Positions 33,776 to 45,045 of a stretch of 64,000 bases of DNA are shown in pieces; the stretch's first letter is position 1; each line of letters begins with the position of its first letter. Source of the stretch: Sorghum bicolor (Eukaryota > Streptophyta > Magnoliopsida > Poales > Poaceae); contig NC_012878.2 of NCBI RefSeq assembly GCF_000003195.3, forward strand, positions 6,142,462-6,206,461, read 5' to 3'. The notes under the pieces were generated by a model. That model had not been told where the DNA came from. It saw nothing but the letters and a program-made list of their open reading frames with translations, and searched no databases. The translations under genes were made by a program, and so were the position numbers.

Positions 33776-34995
33776 TATACAGTCTTTTTCTGCCCCCATA
33801 TGCATCCTGCAGGGCAGTGAGCATTCTCAGGGGGACAGTGTTGTGTGGACGACCGTGTCTATGCTCGCTTGAGCATCTCTCTTGTCTTTTATTCTACTTT
33901 TAAATTCGTAGTATAAGTGTAACTGAGGTATATGGATTTGAGAAATTTTACAGTGCTTTGAATAAATGGCAGTCACTCATTTGGTGAGATCTAATAATGG
34001 TTAAAAAATAGGAAGAACCTATCAAGAGGAACTTAAGGTATGGACTGGAACCTAAATTTAGTGGACCATTGTAAATCTATTTCAAAGGGTATAACTGTAC
34101 TTCCAACACAAACAAATCCATGACCCATAATCCATGACACCAGCAAGCAGCAGTAGTCAACATGCTGCTGCATAAAACAGAGGATAGATCAACATGTTGC
34201 GGCTGCAAGATTATCAGACACCTGTAATGCTGTAAAGATTTTGTTACGGACACATGTAAGAGATCTCTGTAATATGAAATAAGTGCTTTGAGCAGGCAGA
34301 AATTAGCTAACAGAAAACAAACAGAATCCCAAGAGCAATGATCGAATAAGATGGAACCTTTTTGTTTCTTTGGTGTTGTGAATAGACCAAGAACCATCCT
34401 GGCATGCAGTGTGATGAAAGTACGGGTACCAGCTTGATAAACTGATGTTACAGCATATACATAGATTAAAATCGCAAGCAGGATTGAATTTCTATGACCG
34501 ATGGCTAGCAATTTTTATCGGGAGAGGAACCGGTGGTTCCTCCCAAACAAATTAACAAGTCTCGAGCAAAGGGTCAGCTGGTTTTCTCCGGTTCATTTTT
34601 CTTTCCCTTTCCATGTAATCCTAGTGTTATTAGTGTATTATATTTGAGCAAGAGCTTCACCAATGGCCATATTTCTTTCCAATCATATTAAACTTACATA
34701 TTACTCCCTCCGACCAAAAAAGTGATGTATTGGGATTTTTTTTCAGACAAATTAGTGGAGAGAAATGTCCTAATACTCTTGGTTTGTCATACATGATTCT
34801 TAGAAAGAAAAGATGGCGTGTGGTTTAGTTCCTTAATTAAGACGCGCTGAGCGCAGGAGGCAACCAAAGTCAACGCATATCAATTCATAATTTTGGTGCC
34901 TGGGTTTTGTATTACAAAATTTACTCTCTACACACGAAAAGTGTTGCCATCAGCCCATCACTAAGGTGACTCAGACAATGAATCTTATATTTTAA
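33776..34995. other. Intergenic DNA, one unsupported long frame
   Basis: A minus-strand frame of 144 codons (34511-34077) shows no domain. A Stowaway-like end CTCCCTCCGACC occurs at 34705 without a partner. Nothing else is supported. Confidence 0.4.
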
Positions 34996-35134
34996 GGCCT
35001 TGTTTGGATGTAGTCGGATTCGTATCAATCCACATGTGTTGGGGTGGGTTGGAGTAGAACTTGAACTAAATTCCACCCCAATCCACTCCAACACATGTGG
35101 ATTGAGATGAATCCGACAACATCCAAACAAGGCC
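34996..35134. mobile_element. Near-perfect foldback MITE, 139 bp, TSD TAA
   Basis: The left half GGCCTTGTTTGGATGTAGTC... and the complement of the right half agree over about 60 bases with few mismatches, leaving a loop of about 20 bases. TAA lies immediately outside both ends (34993-34995 and 35135-35137). The end GGCCTTGTTTGGAT is related to, but different from, the GGCCTTGTTTAGTT family. Confidence 0.8.
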
Positions 35135-35674
35135 TAAAGGTTCTGGGTATGAGTCAGTGTACCAAAATGGCTGACCACGTCAGGCCTAATTTTTGAAAAC
35201 TCCAATCCCTCTGGGATCTAGACTTTTCCCTAGAGAGATAATCCATAAGAATATCATCTTAATTACTATTCTAGTTCTTAGTGGCGGGTTTTCTGTCCCT
35301 GGATTTTGCTCCCCTTTGCTTCCAAAGAAGGCCTCAGTGAGTTATTTCGTTCATGGTCGATGATTCGGTATGTACACCTCTATGTGTTTATACAAATAAA
35401 TAAATAAAAGGGAACTGTTGGTGAGGCGTATTTTTGCCGTACCCAATAGTTCTTAAAAGGGTTCTAGAACCAAACTTTTTGGACATAATAATCTTTCATA
35501 TATTGATGGATATATGCTCTAAGGTTTAAGGGTGGAGAAAAAAAAACTTTAAACCCAAACCCGATCTATACTTACTTATAATACCTAAAACCTAGTCTTG
35601 GTACCTGAATTTTCCGAATAGCCTAACTTGCAATGAGCCCAGAATTGAGATGGACCAAATTCGGCTTTTAGTTG

Positions 35675-35921
35675 GGCCTTGTTTAGTTAATAAAAAAATT
35701 TGTAAATTTTTTTAGATTCTCCGTCATATCGAATCTTATGGCATGTGCATGGAACATTAAATATATATATAAAAGAAATAACTAATTATATAGTTTATCT
35801 GTAATCTGCGAGATAAATTTTGAAGTCTAGTTATTCCAGGAGTGGACAATATTTGTCAAATACAAACGAAAGTACTACAGTGTCTATTTTATAAAAAAAA
35901 AATTAGAACTAAACAAGGCTC
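35675..35921. mobile_element. MITE, GGCCTTGTTTAGTT family, copy 10
   Basis: Ends GGCCTTGTTTAGTTAAT and GAACTAAACAAGGCT; the interior has the family pattern with a TATATATATA stretch. Length about 247 bp. Confidence 0.8.
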
Positions 35922-36369
35922 CCAAACCTTGCAATCATCGACCCACTTTTCACCTTAACCTGAATAGCTGTTGTGAATGACGGCGAATAAACGACGAAGA
36001 ACACATAAAATCAAAACATAACAGAGACACAAGATTTAACATGGAAAACCCCTCCAATACGAAGGGGTAAAATCACGGGTGCCAACCAGCAAACACTCTT
36101 TACTATTATCAAGAGTTGGATTACAACGCCGTGCGACGGCTTACAAGACCATACATTAGATGAAACTCTAATTTAGATAGAAGTCGACCTTTATAATATA
36201 GTACAATTGAATTTAGAACATATTCAACGATAGCTGCCGCCCGCCACGCACTGCAGGCGTCCGTTGACCGTCTTCCCAGTCCTTTTATCGGCATCATTAT
36301 CATCGAGTCTGTTTACGATCAACTAGTGTTTTAAAAGTACCTTACACCTGAGTGTTATATGGCTTCAAA

Positions 36370-37804
36370 GGGCAATGCTACGGTACACCCTTTACTTCTT
36401 AGGAGGTAATATCTCAAATAAATCTGAGTCATTGATTCTTTAATTTCTTTTTTAGTCAGTTAATGAATTAGTCAATCTAAAAAAGAAAAAAGATATGTTG
36501 TCTAAGGATGGCAACGGGTCGGGTTTGGATCGAGTGGAGTCTCCGTGCACCCAAAACCGAAACCCGAAGTCGAAACCCGAAACCAAAACCGAAACCGATT
36601 CAGGTGAAAATTTAGTACCAAAACCAAACCCGCGGATACCCGAAACCCGAACGGATACCCCAAACCCGTGGATATATAGACACATATTCACATGTATAAA
36701 CAAGATGCAACAAATAATAAATATTTTCATGAGTTAACATTGAATAAATTTAATAATCTAAGTAAATAAATTATTATTATCATATTATAAAATATAAATT
36801 TTAATTTCAAATGATTTATTTCGGATATCATTGGATATCCACGGGTAGAAAACCAAACCCAAAACCAAACCCGATCGGTTTCTGGGCCCTGAACCCGAAA
36901 ACCATGGACGAAAAACTACCACCAAAACCAAAACCGCTGGACCCGAAACCCGCGGATATCCGAACCAAAACCGACCCGCTGCCATCCTTAATGTTGTGAA
37001 GTCCTCAAATCAGGAAGAGAATCTGGAGCATGGCCTTTCCTTTCCTTGCGCATGGCCTCTTCCTTTTGGGCTTAACCGTGAATACCTATTATTTTTGTTT
37101 TATTTTTTTGCTAACGTATACATGTACATATATGTCCTACGTACAAAAGTTTTTAGCAAAAGCAATGAGTATTCAACTAAATACCCTGAATAAATATTTT
37201 AATGTATCCATATTTGAATGAGATTATTTTTATATATTTTAAGTTTTGATATTTTTACCTAAAAGATGACTAATTTTTTTATGATTCTAAATCAGCATGT
37301 TAAAATACGTTGCACGCTGCACACCCTACATAATCTAGTGTATATTATGCTAACTTGATTAAAATTGTGTTACATAATTTAGAGGCCTTTGTAATAAAAA
37401 GTTATCACGTATATTATTGAGCATGTAAAGTTGCTACATGAAATTTTTTGTACGAACATAGAATTTTATATATGTTTGGACACATATGTGTTTCCAGTAT
37501 ATTTAGAACCTACGTACAACACTGTGTTACTTGTACAAAACTATTATATAGTGTATGCTAATTAAATTATGTCATATCTAAAGTTGCAAAAATAAAAAGA
37601 TTCTGCGGATCTCATATGCATGTACTAGATCTTAAAAAGATATTTATATCTAAACTTTCCTCATTTATTGTATTTTTCCCAAAATTAAAAATTAAATAAA
37701 TATAATTTCACATATTACCTCCTGGAAAGTAATGGATGATTCTAACCATTCGATCTAATTAAATGAAGGGCTCACAGTTACTTGGGTGTACCATAGTAAA
37801 GCCC
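36370..37804. mobile_element. Non-autonomous Mutator-like element, 1435 bp
   Basis: The left end GGGCAATGCTACGGTACACCC and the complement of the right end (GGGCTTTACTATGGTACACCC) are inverted repeats, and both continue to AGGAGGTAATAT. The 9-bp GGCTTCAAA flanks both sides exactly (36361-36369 and 37805-37813), as expected for Mutator-like elements. The interior is AT-rich, has no transposase, and contains a nested foldback element at 36506-36987. Confidence 0.8.
36506..36987. mobile_element. Foldback element with GGATGGCAACGGGTCGG ends
   Basis: GGATGGCAACGGGTCGGGTTT at the left pairs with CCGACCCGCTGCCATCC at the right. Subterminal parts are full of AAACCCGAAACCG repeats; the centre is AT-rich. 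It is nested in the Mutator-like element. No TSD was resolved. Confidence 0.6.
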
Positions 37805-38374
37805 GGCTTCAAAACACTCGAAACTGGATAGATGACAGAATCAATGCCATCAAATACTCGATTTTTGTAACAGATAAAATAAATAGAACAAAAAAATTAA
37901 CCAAATTATTACTATAAAAAGCCAAATTAGAAGATTACAAGGGTGAACCAAATTAAACATACATACAAAAAAACACCAAAAAATAAACAGATAACTGTTC
38001 ATGTAATCCAAATGACTATTCTTAATATTGAACAATTAATTTACACTAATTGAACACAAAACTTACACGCAAATACGAATAGTAAAATATGCTATAATAA
38101 GATGCAATCTAGAACTACTCAGTTAAAGCAGATCAGACATAATCAAAAATCGAAGAAGATCTACTATATACTGAGTGTGATGGATGTGATCAGGTCCCTG
38201 AGTAAATAAAGTATAGTTTTACCGTTATCATCACCACATGCACTCGATAAATATATAGATGTGTTGGGATTATTATATGAAAATAAAGTTTTTGAAATAA
38301 AATGAATATAAAAACCTAAGCTCGTAACAATGACTACAATATGTCTATGACAAATGAAAAAATAGTACATAACC

Positions 38375-38388
38375 AACAATAGCCTTAC
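38375..38388 (+). repeat. 5' target-site duplication of LINE 1
   Basis: AACAATAGCCTTAC, repeated exactly at 43793-43806 just after the poly-A tail. Confidence 0.9.
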
Positions 38389-38539
38389 GGAGAGTTTTCC
38401 CCTAAAAAACTAGGGTTTTGTCTCCTCTGGCGACGGCGCCGGAGTCCCAGTTTTCTCACGTCAAACTCGACGTGATTCTCCTGAATCCTGTCCCCCACGG
38501 CGAGTTCCCGCTGGGAGGGCAGCGAGATATAGGGCAAGC

Positions 38540-39652
38540 ATGGCGGCTAGCGAGGAAAAGGCAAAGGGGAAGATGATGGTAGGCGAGGAGGAGGACGAGA
38601 TCATAAATCTGGAAAAGCATCTGGATGATATGCATCTGCAAGGAGAAGAGGGAGAGGATCTGGACCTCTCAGGTGAACTAGAAGAACTTGTCAAGGAGAC
38701 GAGGTGGCTAGCCCTTTTTAGGGTTCTTACGACGAAGTCGTTCAGTCATGCGGCGTTATTTAGTGCGATGAGGAACGCGTGGGCTCCGGCCAAAGGTGTC
38801 ACCTTCAAAGCACGAAACCCAAACCTGTTTGTCGCCCAGTTCCACTGTTTGGGCGATTGGACGAAGGTAATGGAGGGAAGACCATGGCTATTCAGATCTG
38901 CAGCTGTGGTTATGGAAGAATATGATGGTTTTTCAGAGGTTACGTCGATAAAGCTAGAAAGGATACCGGTTTGGGCTCGCATCCAAGGTATGCCCGAAGG
39001 TTTGATGAAGAAGAAAGATCTATCAGAGAAGATCGCTAAGAAGGTGGGTGATATAATCCAGGTAGTAGTGACGGATGGAAAGATTAATTCCACCTCTTAC
39101 CTACGTGCCAGGGTGTGGTTAGATCTAAATAAACCACTAGTGAGGATGGTTCCAATTATGTTAAAAGAAAGAATGAAGTATCTTGTGCAATACGAGAAGT
39201 TGCCAAACTTCTGCTATTTTTGTGGATGCATGGGACATGAAGTTTCAGAGTGTGGAGATGGTATTCACCCAAAAGAGAGCTGGGGGTGGGGTGAATGGCT
39301 CCGTGTACCATTTGCTGCCCTTGGAATTGGGAGAGCTGATAGAGGTGGAAGAGGAAGAGGAAGAGGTAGAGGACGAGGTGTAGTTGGTGGCCGTAGTGGA
39401 GGAACATATGATGACTATGGGGAGGATCCAATGTCAGAGGAGGAGGAAGAAGCAGATAAAGATGGTGATCAAACAATGACAGGGGCTTTAATTCCAATTG
39501 GGAGTACCGATACTCCACCAGCTACGAATGTAAGTCCACTGGCTTTGCAAGAAAAGAAGAGGCTTAGGACCTCGGACCAATCCGTGGAAGGCAACGACCA
39601 CACACATGCAAGATCGGCGCTCTCCTTCGAGGAGAGTGGCCGGGCACAATGA
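38540..39652 (+). CDS. LINE ORF1: DUF4283 / zinc-knuckle RNA-binding protein
   Basis: An intact 370-residue frame. The N-terminus is acidic; a DUF4283-type domain covers about residues 50-190 (W-x-ALFRVLTTKSFSH, WTKVMEGRPWLF, VWARIQGMP). A CCHC knuckle, CYFCGCMGHEVSEC (C-x2-C-x4-H-x4-C), begins at about residue 225. An RG-rich stretch (GGRGRGRGRGRG) and an acidic tail follow. The family packages and chaperones element RNA. The stop codon overlaps the ATG of ORF2 (ATGA, 39649-39652), so ORF2 could be reached by termination and reinitiation. Confidence 0.9.
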   Translation: MAASEEKAKGKMMVGEEEDEIINLEKHLDDMHLQGEEGEDLDLSGELEELVKETRWLALFRVLTTKSFSHAALFSAMRNAWAPAKGVTFKARNPNLFVAQFHCLGDWTKVMEGRPWLFRSAAVVMEEYDGFSEVTSIKLERIPVWARIQGMPEGLMKKKDLSEKIAKKVGDIIQVVVTDGKINSTSYLRARVWLDLNKPLVRMVPIMLKERMKYLVQYEKLPNFCYFCGCMGHEVSECGDGIHPKESWGWGEWLRVPFAALGIGRADRGGRGRGRGRGRGVVGGRSGGTYDDYGEDPMSEEEEEADKDGDQTMTGALIPIGSTDTPPATNVSPLALQEKKRLRTSDQSVEGNDHTHARSALSFEESGRAQ

Positions 39653-42600
39653 AACTCATCGCTTGGAACTGCCGGGGACTGTCAAGTTCCCGTGCAGTTC
39701 GTGCGCTCCTGGATGTTCAGGGGCGATTGAAGTCGGATGTGCTTTTCCTGTCTGAAACACATCTGGACAATGCTAAGGCAGAGAGGGAGCGAAGGAGAGC
39801 AGGTTTTGATCACAAAGCTGTTTTTGAGAGTGAAGGAAGGAGCGGTGGTTTACTGCTGATGTGGAAGGAGGAAGTAAAAATCCAAGTGAACTCAGTGTCA
39901 AAAAAATTATGCTGTAACTATTAATGAGGAGGGAGGTTGGAGGTTCACGGGTTTATATGGTGAACCAGAATGGAATCGCAAGGTGTTGACGTGGGAAGCC
40001 ATTAGATCACTAAAAGGGGAACCAACCATCCCTTGGCTGATCATGGGAGACTTTAATGAAATTCTGTATAATTCAGAAAAGGAAGGTGGAAGATTGAGGA
40101 GCCAGAGACAATTACAAGCATTTCATGACATATTGTCTGAATGTGAGCTTAATGATATGGGCTTTAGAGGGGATATGTTTACATGGAGAAGAGGCCAAAT
40201 ACGAGAGCGATTGGACAGGGCAGTTGCAAACATTCAGTGGGCGCAGATGTTTAACCAATCGGCTCTTATAAATTGTGAGAGCTACCGGTCGGATCATCGA
40301 CCAATTATGATGGATACTCAATACTTTAACCCTCCTGATAGATGTGCAATGAAAAGATTCGAGGCAAGATGGCTTCAGGAGGATACGGTGGAAGAAATGA
40401 TTAAAGCTGCATGGGCAAGAGCGAAAGCGAGAGGGCAAGGCCCATCGTTTTCAGAAAAAGGTGAATGAGGTGCATGAAGAACTTCATAAATGGGACAGGG
40501 ATGTCCTTAAGGCGCCCGGGAAAAGGATCTCTGATCTCAAGAAAGAGCTAGAAAGGCTGAAGAGGGGACCTATGACAGAAGCTAACACAGAATCCCAGAA
40601 GGAGATCATGGTCCGGCTTGAGCTGATGCTGGAGCAGGAGGAGATCCACTGGTTTCAGAGAGCAAGGGCAAACTGGCTCAGACAAGGGGATAGAAATACT
40701 AGTTTCTTCCATAATTTTGCTACTAAGAGGAGGAAGAAAAATACAATAAAAGGTTTAATGGATGAGAATGGACAAAGACAGGAGAATGAAGTAGCAATGC
40801 GAAATATTATACAAAACTATTTCGAAAATCTCTTTACATCAGAAGTGGGAGATCCAGATCCCAGTGTTTTGGCTGATGTCAGTCGATTAGTCACCCCGGA
40901 TATGAATTCAGGACTGATGGATACGTTCACGGGAGAGGAGGTAAAGAAGGTGTTGTTCCAAATTGGGGACTTTAAAGCCCCAGGGCCGGATGGTATGCCT
41001 GCAGTGTTTTATAAAAGATTTTGGGAGCTAGTGGGAGATGATCTGGTGAATGAGGTACTCGTTGCTGTGAATTCTGCGCAAATCCCAGAAGGATGGAATG
41101 ACACAATGATAGTACTGATCCCTAAGGTAAATGATCCAACCTTAGTCTCCCAATTTCGACCAATAAGTCTCTGTAATGTGGTGTACAAAGTTATATCAAA
41201 ATTGCTGGCAAATCGTTTGAGGGGTATCTTGCCGGACATGATCAGTGACTACCAAAGTGCATTTGTACCGGGAAGACTTATTACAGATAATATCTTGCTA
41301 GCCTATGAATGTATTCATAGGATAAAAAAGAAGCAGGGGAAGAAAGGTCTATGTGCTGGAAAACTGGATATGCATAAGGCTTATGATAGAGTTGAGTGGG
41401 GCTTTCTGGAGAAAATTATGCTGAAGATGGGTTTTGATAGAAGATGGGTTTCTTTAATCATGGCTTGTGTGAAATCTGTAAGATATAAGGTGAGAGTGAA
41501 TGCTAGTGAGACAGGTATGTTCACACCCACTAGAGGGTTGAGACAGGGTGATCCTCTATCACCCTACTTGTTCCTATTTGTTGCACAAGGTCTATCAAGT
41601 CTGCTGAAAGGTGCTGAAAATAGAGGTGAGTTGCAGGGAGTAAAAGTCTGTAGAGATGCTCCTGCTGTATCTCATTTATTGTTTGCTGATGACTCATTGA
41701 TATTGATGCAAGCTGATAACAATAATGCTGAAGTACTAAAGGATCTGCTTGCTAGATATTGTGCAAACTCGGGGCAAAAGATCAGTGATGCTAAATCAAG
41801 TATCTTTTTTAGCCCGAATACTGATGTAGATACAAAAGCTGAAGTTTGTGAAACACTGAATATTTTGACGGAGTCCTTAACTGATAAGTATCTGGGGCTA
41901 CCAGCTTTGGTTGGAGTAGACAGAAGTGATTGCTTCCAGTACTTGGTGGATAGGGTGAGGGGAAAAACAAAAGGTTGGAGGGAAAAACTACTAAGCATGG
42001 GAGGAAAAGAAGTCCTTATAAAATCAGTGGCTCAAGCCGTGCCAGTGTTCGCAATGATGGTGTTCAAAATCCCAAAAAACATATGCAAAGGGATTACCGA
42101 CGCCATATCCCAATTCTGGTGGGGTGATGATGGTGATCACAAAAGGATACACTGGAAAGCTTGGTGGAAGCTATGTATTCCAAAGAGTAAAGGAGGTATG
42201 GGTTTTAGAGATCTAGAAGCTTTTAACAAAGCACTGTTGGCTAAACAAATCTGGAGGTTGCTGGTGGAACCGGACTCACTCTGTGCCAGAGTATTAAGAT
42301 CGAAGTATTACCCAGATGGAAGATTACTGGATGCAAAGCTGAAAAAGGGAAGTTCATTTACTTGGCAAAGTATTATTGCTGGTTTGGAGTGTTTCAAGGA
42401 AGGGTGTATCTGGAGAGTTGGAGATGGGTCCCAAATAAAAATCAGGGAGGACAATTGGATCCCATCAAGTCATAATTTGAAGATTGTAACACCGAGAGGA
42501 AATAGTCTGATTACAAGAGTGGAGGAACTCATTAACCCAATCACGGGTGCATGGGACATCCAACTAATCAGGTCTATGTTATGGGAAATTGATGTTAACA

Positions 42601-43759
42601 GAATATTACAGATTCCTCTAAGAGATGGAAGAGAAGATACTGTGGCGTGGCACTACACAAAGAATAACTTATTCTCAGTTGGATCGGCCTATCATCTACA
42701 ATGGCTACATAAGTTTAGAGAAAATAGAATTAATGAACAAGCAAGTGGAATAGGCGATGATAAGGTGTGGTCTCAGCTATGGAAACTGGAGGTGCCAGCA
42801 AAAATAAAAATCTTTGGTTGGAGGGTGTTACATGGTCTCATTCCATGTAAAGGTATTCTGGCAAATCGACATATAGAAAATTCAAGCAGTTGTCCTGCTT
42901 GTCAATCTCATTGTGAGGACATTAAAATGTTGCTCTGTTCGAATGCAACCAAGCTAAAGAGATTTGGAGAATTCTGGGAGTAGCTGACAATATCAACTCG
43001 GCGCTATCTCTTCACCCTTCGGGATCAGTTGTGGTTGCTGAGATGATTACAAGGCCAAAGCAGATTGATGAACTGAATCACATTGGGCTTGCTGAATTAA
43101 TACTCACGGGAGGTTGGTATATCTGGTGGCAACGTCGGCAGTTAACTCATGGGGAACCTGTTCAAAATCCGACAAGAGCAGCACTGTCCATTGCAACGTT
43201 AACAACGAACTATCAGAGATCATTGAAGAAGGTGGGGAGAACTGGCAAGAAAGAAGAAGGCTGGAGAAGACCACCTGAAGGGGAATTACTACTGAATGTA
43301 GATGCAAGTTATACACCCGAACTCGGATCGGGAGGAACAGATGCGATTATAAGGGACTCAACGGGCTCATTCCTGGGGGCTAGGGTAAGCTACCTTGAAT
43401 TCATGTCTGATGCTATTACTGCTGAAGTGACTGCACTTAGAGAAGGTCTAGCTTTAGCTCAGACAATGGGATGCAATAGAATAAGAATTCAATCGGACTG
43501 CCTGGAGGTAGTGCAAACAATGAGACAAGGGGGTTTCACGGCTACAATCAGTGGTCCAATCTATGAGCAGTGTGAACTGATGTGGCCTGATTTTGTTTCT
43601 ATTTCATTAGAACATTGTAATCATGAAGCAAATGGTGTAGCCCATGAATTAGCTAGAGTTGCGCTTCAGGATAAGCTTACATATAATTGGGTCGATGAAC
43701 CCCCTAGATTCCTGCTAGGAGCTTTGGTGAACGATGTAACTGTCTTGCAAAATCAATAA
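39649..43759 (+). pseudogene. LINE ORF2: endonuclease, reverse transcriptase and RNase H, three frameshifts
   Basis: Domain order: AP-type endonuclease (starts MKLIAWNCRGL; LSETHLDN, GDFNEI, SDHRPI), L1-type reverse transcriptase ([52 protein letters not shown]), a zinc-binding RT-associated region (KIKIFGWRVLHGLIP, CPACQSHCED) and a C-terminal RNase H-like domain (LLLNVDASY, AEVTALREGLALA, QSDCLEVV). Three single-base changes shift the frame: in the A-run near 39899-39906, in the A-run near 40454-40459, and near 42925-42940. All else is open, which suggests a recent insertion. As it stands the product is not functional. Confidence 0.9.
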
Positions 43760-43944
43760 AGTGCGCCAAATGGCTTCCTCAAAAAAAAAAAAAACAATAG
43801 CCTTACAACCACTCACACAAAAACATATCTTTTGAATGAGTTTACATATCGCACGCGTCCGGCGATCCCTCGCGTATATCCAATCCGTGTAGACGGCACA
43901 GGGCACTCGACCGACCCGGATATATATCCTTGTTCTCGAGAATA

Positions 43945-44192
43945 GGCCTCTCGTTTAGTTTCAATTTTTTTTTTAAAAAAAAAATCAGATTCCACGTCAC
44001 AGCGAATCTTGCGATGCATGCATGAAGTATTAAATATAGATAAAAAATAATAAATAGTTGCATAGTTTGCCTATAATTTGCGAAACGAATCTTTTAAACC
44101 TAGTTAGTCGATGATTGAACAATATTTATCAAATATAAACGAAAGTGTTATAGTATTTATTTTGTAAAAAAAAAATGGAACTAAATAAGGCC
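43945..44192. mobile_element. MITE, GGCCTTGTTTAGTT family, copy 11
   Basis: Ends GGCCTCTCGTTTAGTTT and GGAACTAAATAAGGCC; ATA lies on both sides (43942-43944 and 44193-44195). Interior ACGTCACAGCGAATCTTGCG fits the family. Confidence 0.8.
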
Positions 44193-45040
44193 ATAATCCC
44201 CCCACGTCTCCGTGCCGACAAGGCAGGCGCTCTCTCCGGCCGGGTGCTGCTTGGCTGGGTGGTGGGCGCCCTGGCCGGCCGCCGGGGCGGCCTCATTTGA
44301 TGCCGTGGGGGATAGGCAAAGTGCGCCGTGGATGCATGCTAGCTACGTACGTACCTAGCCTGCTGGCTGCTGCGTGCCCATGCATGCAGATCAGCATCAG
44401 CTAGGGACGACGGCGGCTGGGGGTTTCGGCTGCTGCATGCGCCTGCCGGCCGGGGTCGTCGTCGTTGCCACCCACGCGCTCGCGACCGTACGTCGTCGTG
44501 GCGCGGCCGGCCAGCCCATGTGACGGTGCCACTAGCTAGCTACGCGTGTGGACAGTGAGCGGCGGGACCGGACCGGAGGCACGGCACCCTGGACCAGACG
44601 TTGACACACACGCCACGATCGATGCCGGCACACACACACACACGGCAAGAGGACCGCCGGATATTCCCGTCGATCCGTGCCGGCCATGCAACACACCGTG
44701 CCACAGTGGGACATGGATATGGACGATTCGTAGATATAGCCTAACTATACAAGTTGGTCTCTGACCCGTTTCAAATTATAAGTCACTTTTGATCATCCAA
44801 TTTGTTGTGTGTCAAGACATATATATGTTAGTCTACGTACGTAGCAAATTGTATGTGTAACAAAAAAAGTCAAAATAACTTATAATTTGAAATGAAGAAA
44901 GTTTTTTTTTTAATCCAGTTCATATCACAGACCACCTATATATGTAGAAAATTTGATCCTTTTGTTCCGTAACCATGGCTGTGGACATATGGTAAAACAT
45001 CACTACAAATGGAGGCCATTTTCATGAGGGTTTAGTGTTA
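44193..45040. other. GC-rich intergenic DNA and a Stowaway-like remnant
   Basis: 44193-44720 is GC-rich with GCATGC and TACGTACG stretches and no supported ORF. 44765-44900 has TTTCAAATTATAAGTCACTT paired with AACTTATAATTTGAAATG, the inner part of a Stowaway-like MITE that has lost clear ends. Confidence 0.5.
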
Positions 45041-45045
45041 CTAAC
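45041..45045. repeat. TSD CTAAC of the SIRE-like solo LTR (left copy)
   Basis: CTAAC at 45041-45045 is repeated at 47866-47870, directly after the LTR end TTTCA. Confidence 0.85.

Larger units (their letters stand above)
38389..43792 (+). mobile_element. Full-length L1-clade LINE, 5.4 kb
   Basis: The element has a short GC-rich 5' leader, ORF1 (38540-39652), ORF2 (39649 onward: endonuclease, reverse transcriptase, RNase H), a short 3' tail with AATAAA (about 43755) and a 12-base poly-A. A 14-bp duplication, AACAATAGCCTTAC, flanks it at 38375-38388 and 43793-43806. That proves integration by target-primed reverse transcription and shows the copy is complete. ORF2 is broken only by three single-base shifts. 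Confidence 0.95.

Noticed and set aside
34077..34511. 144-codon minus-strand frame between the peptide candidate and the foldback MITE
   Set aside because: Composition is unremarkable and no domain, signal or promoter supports it.
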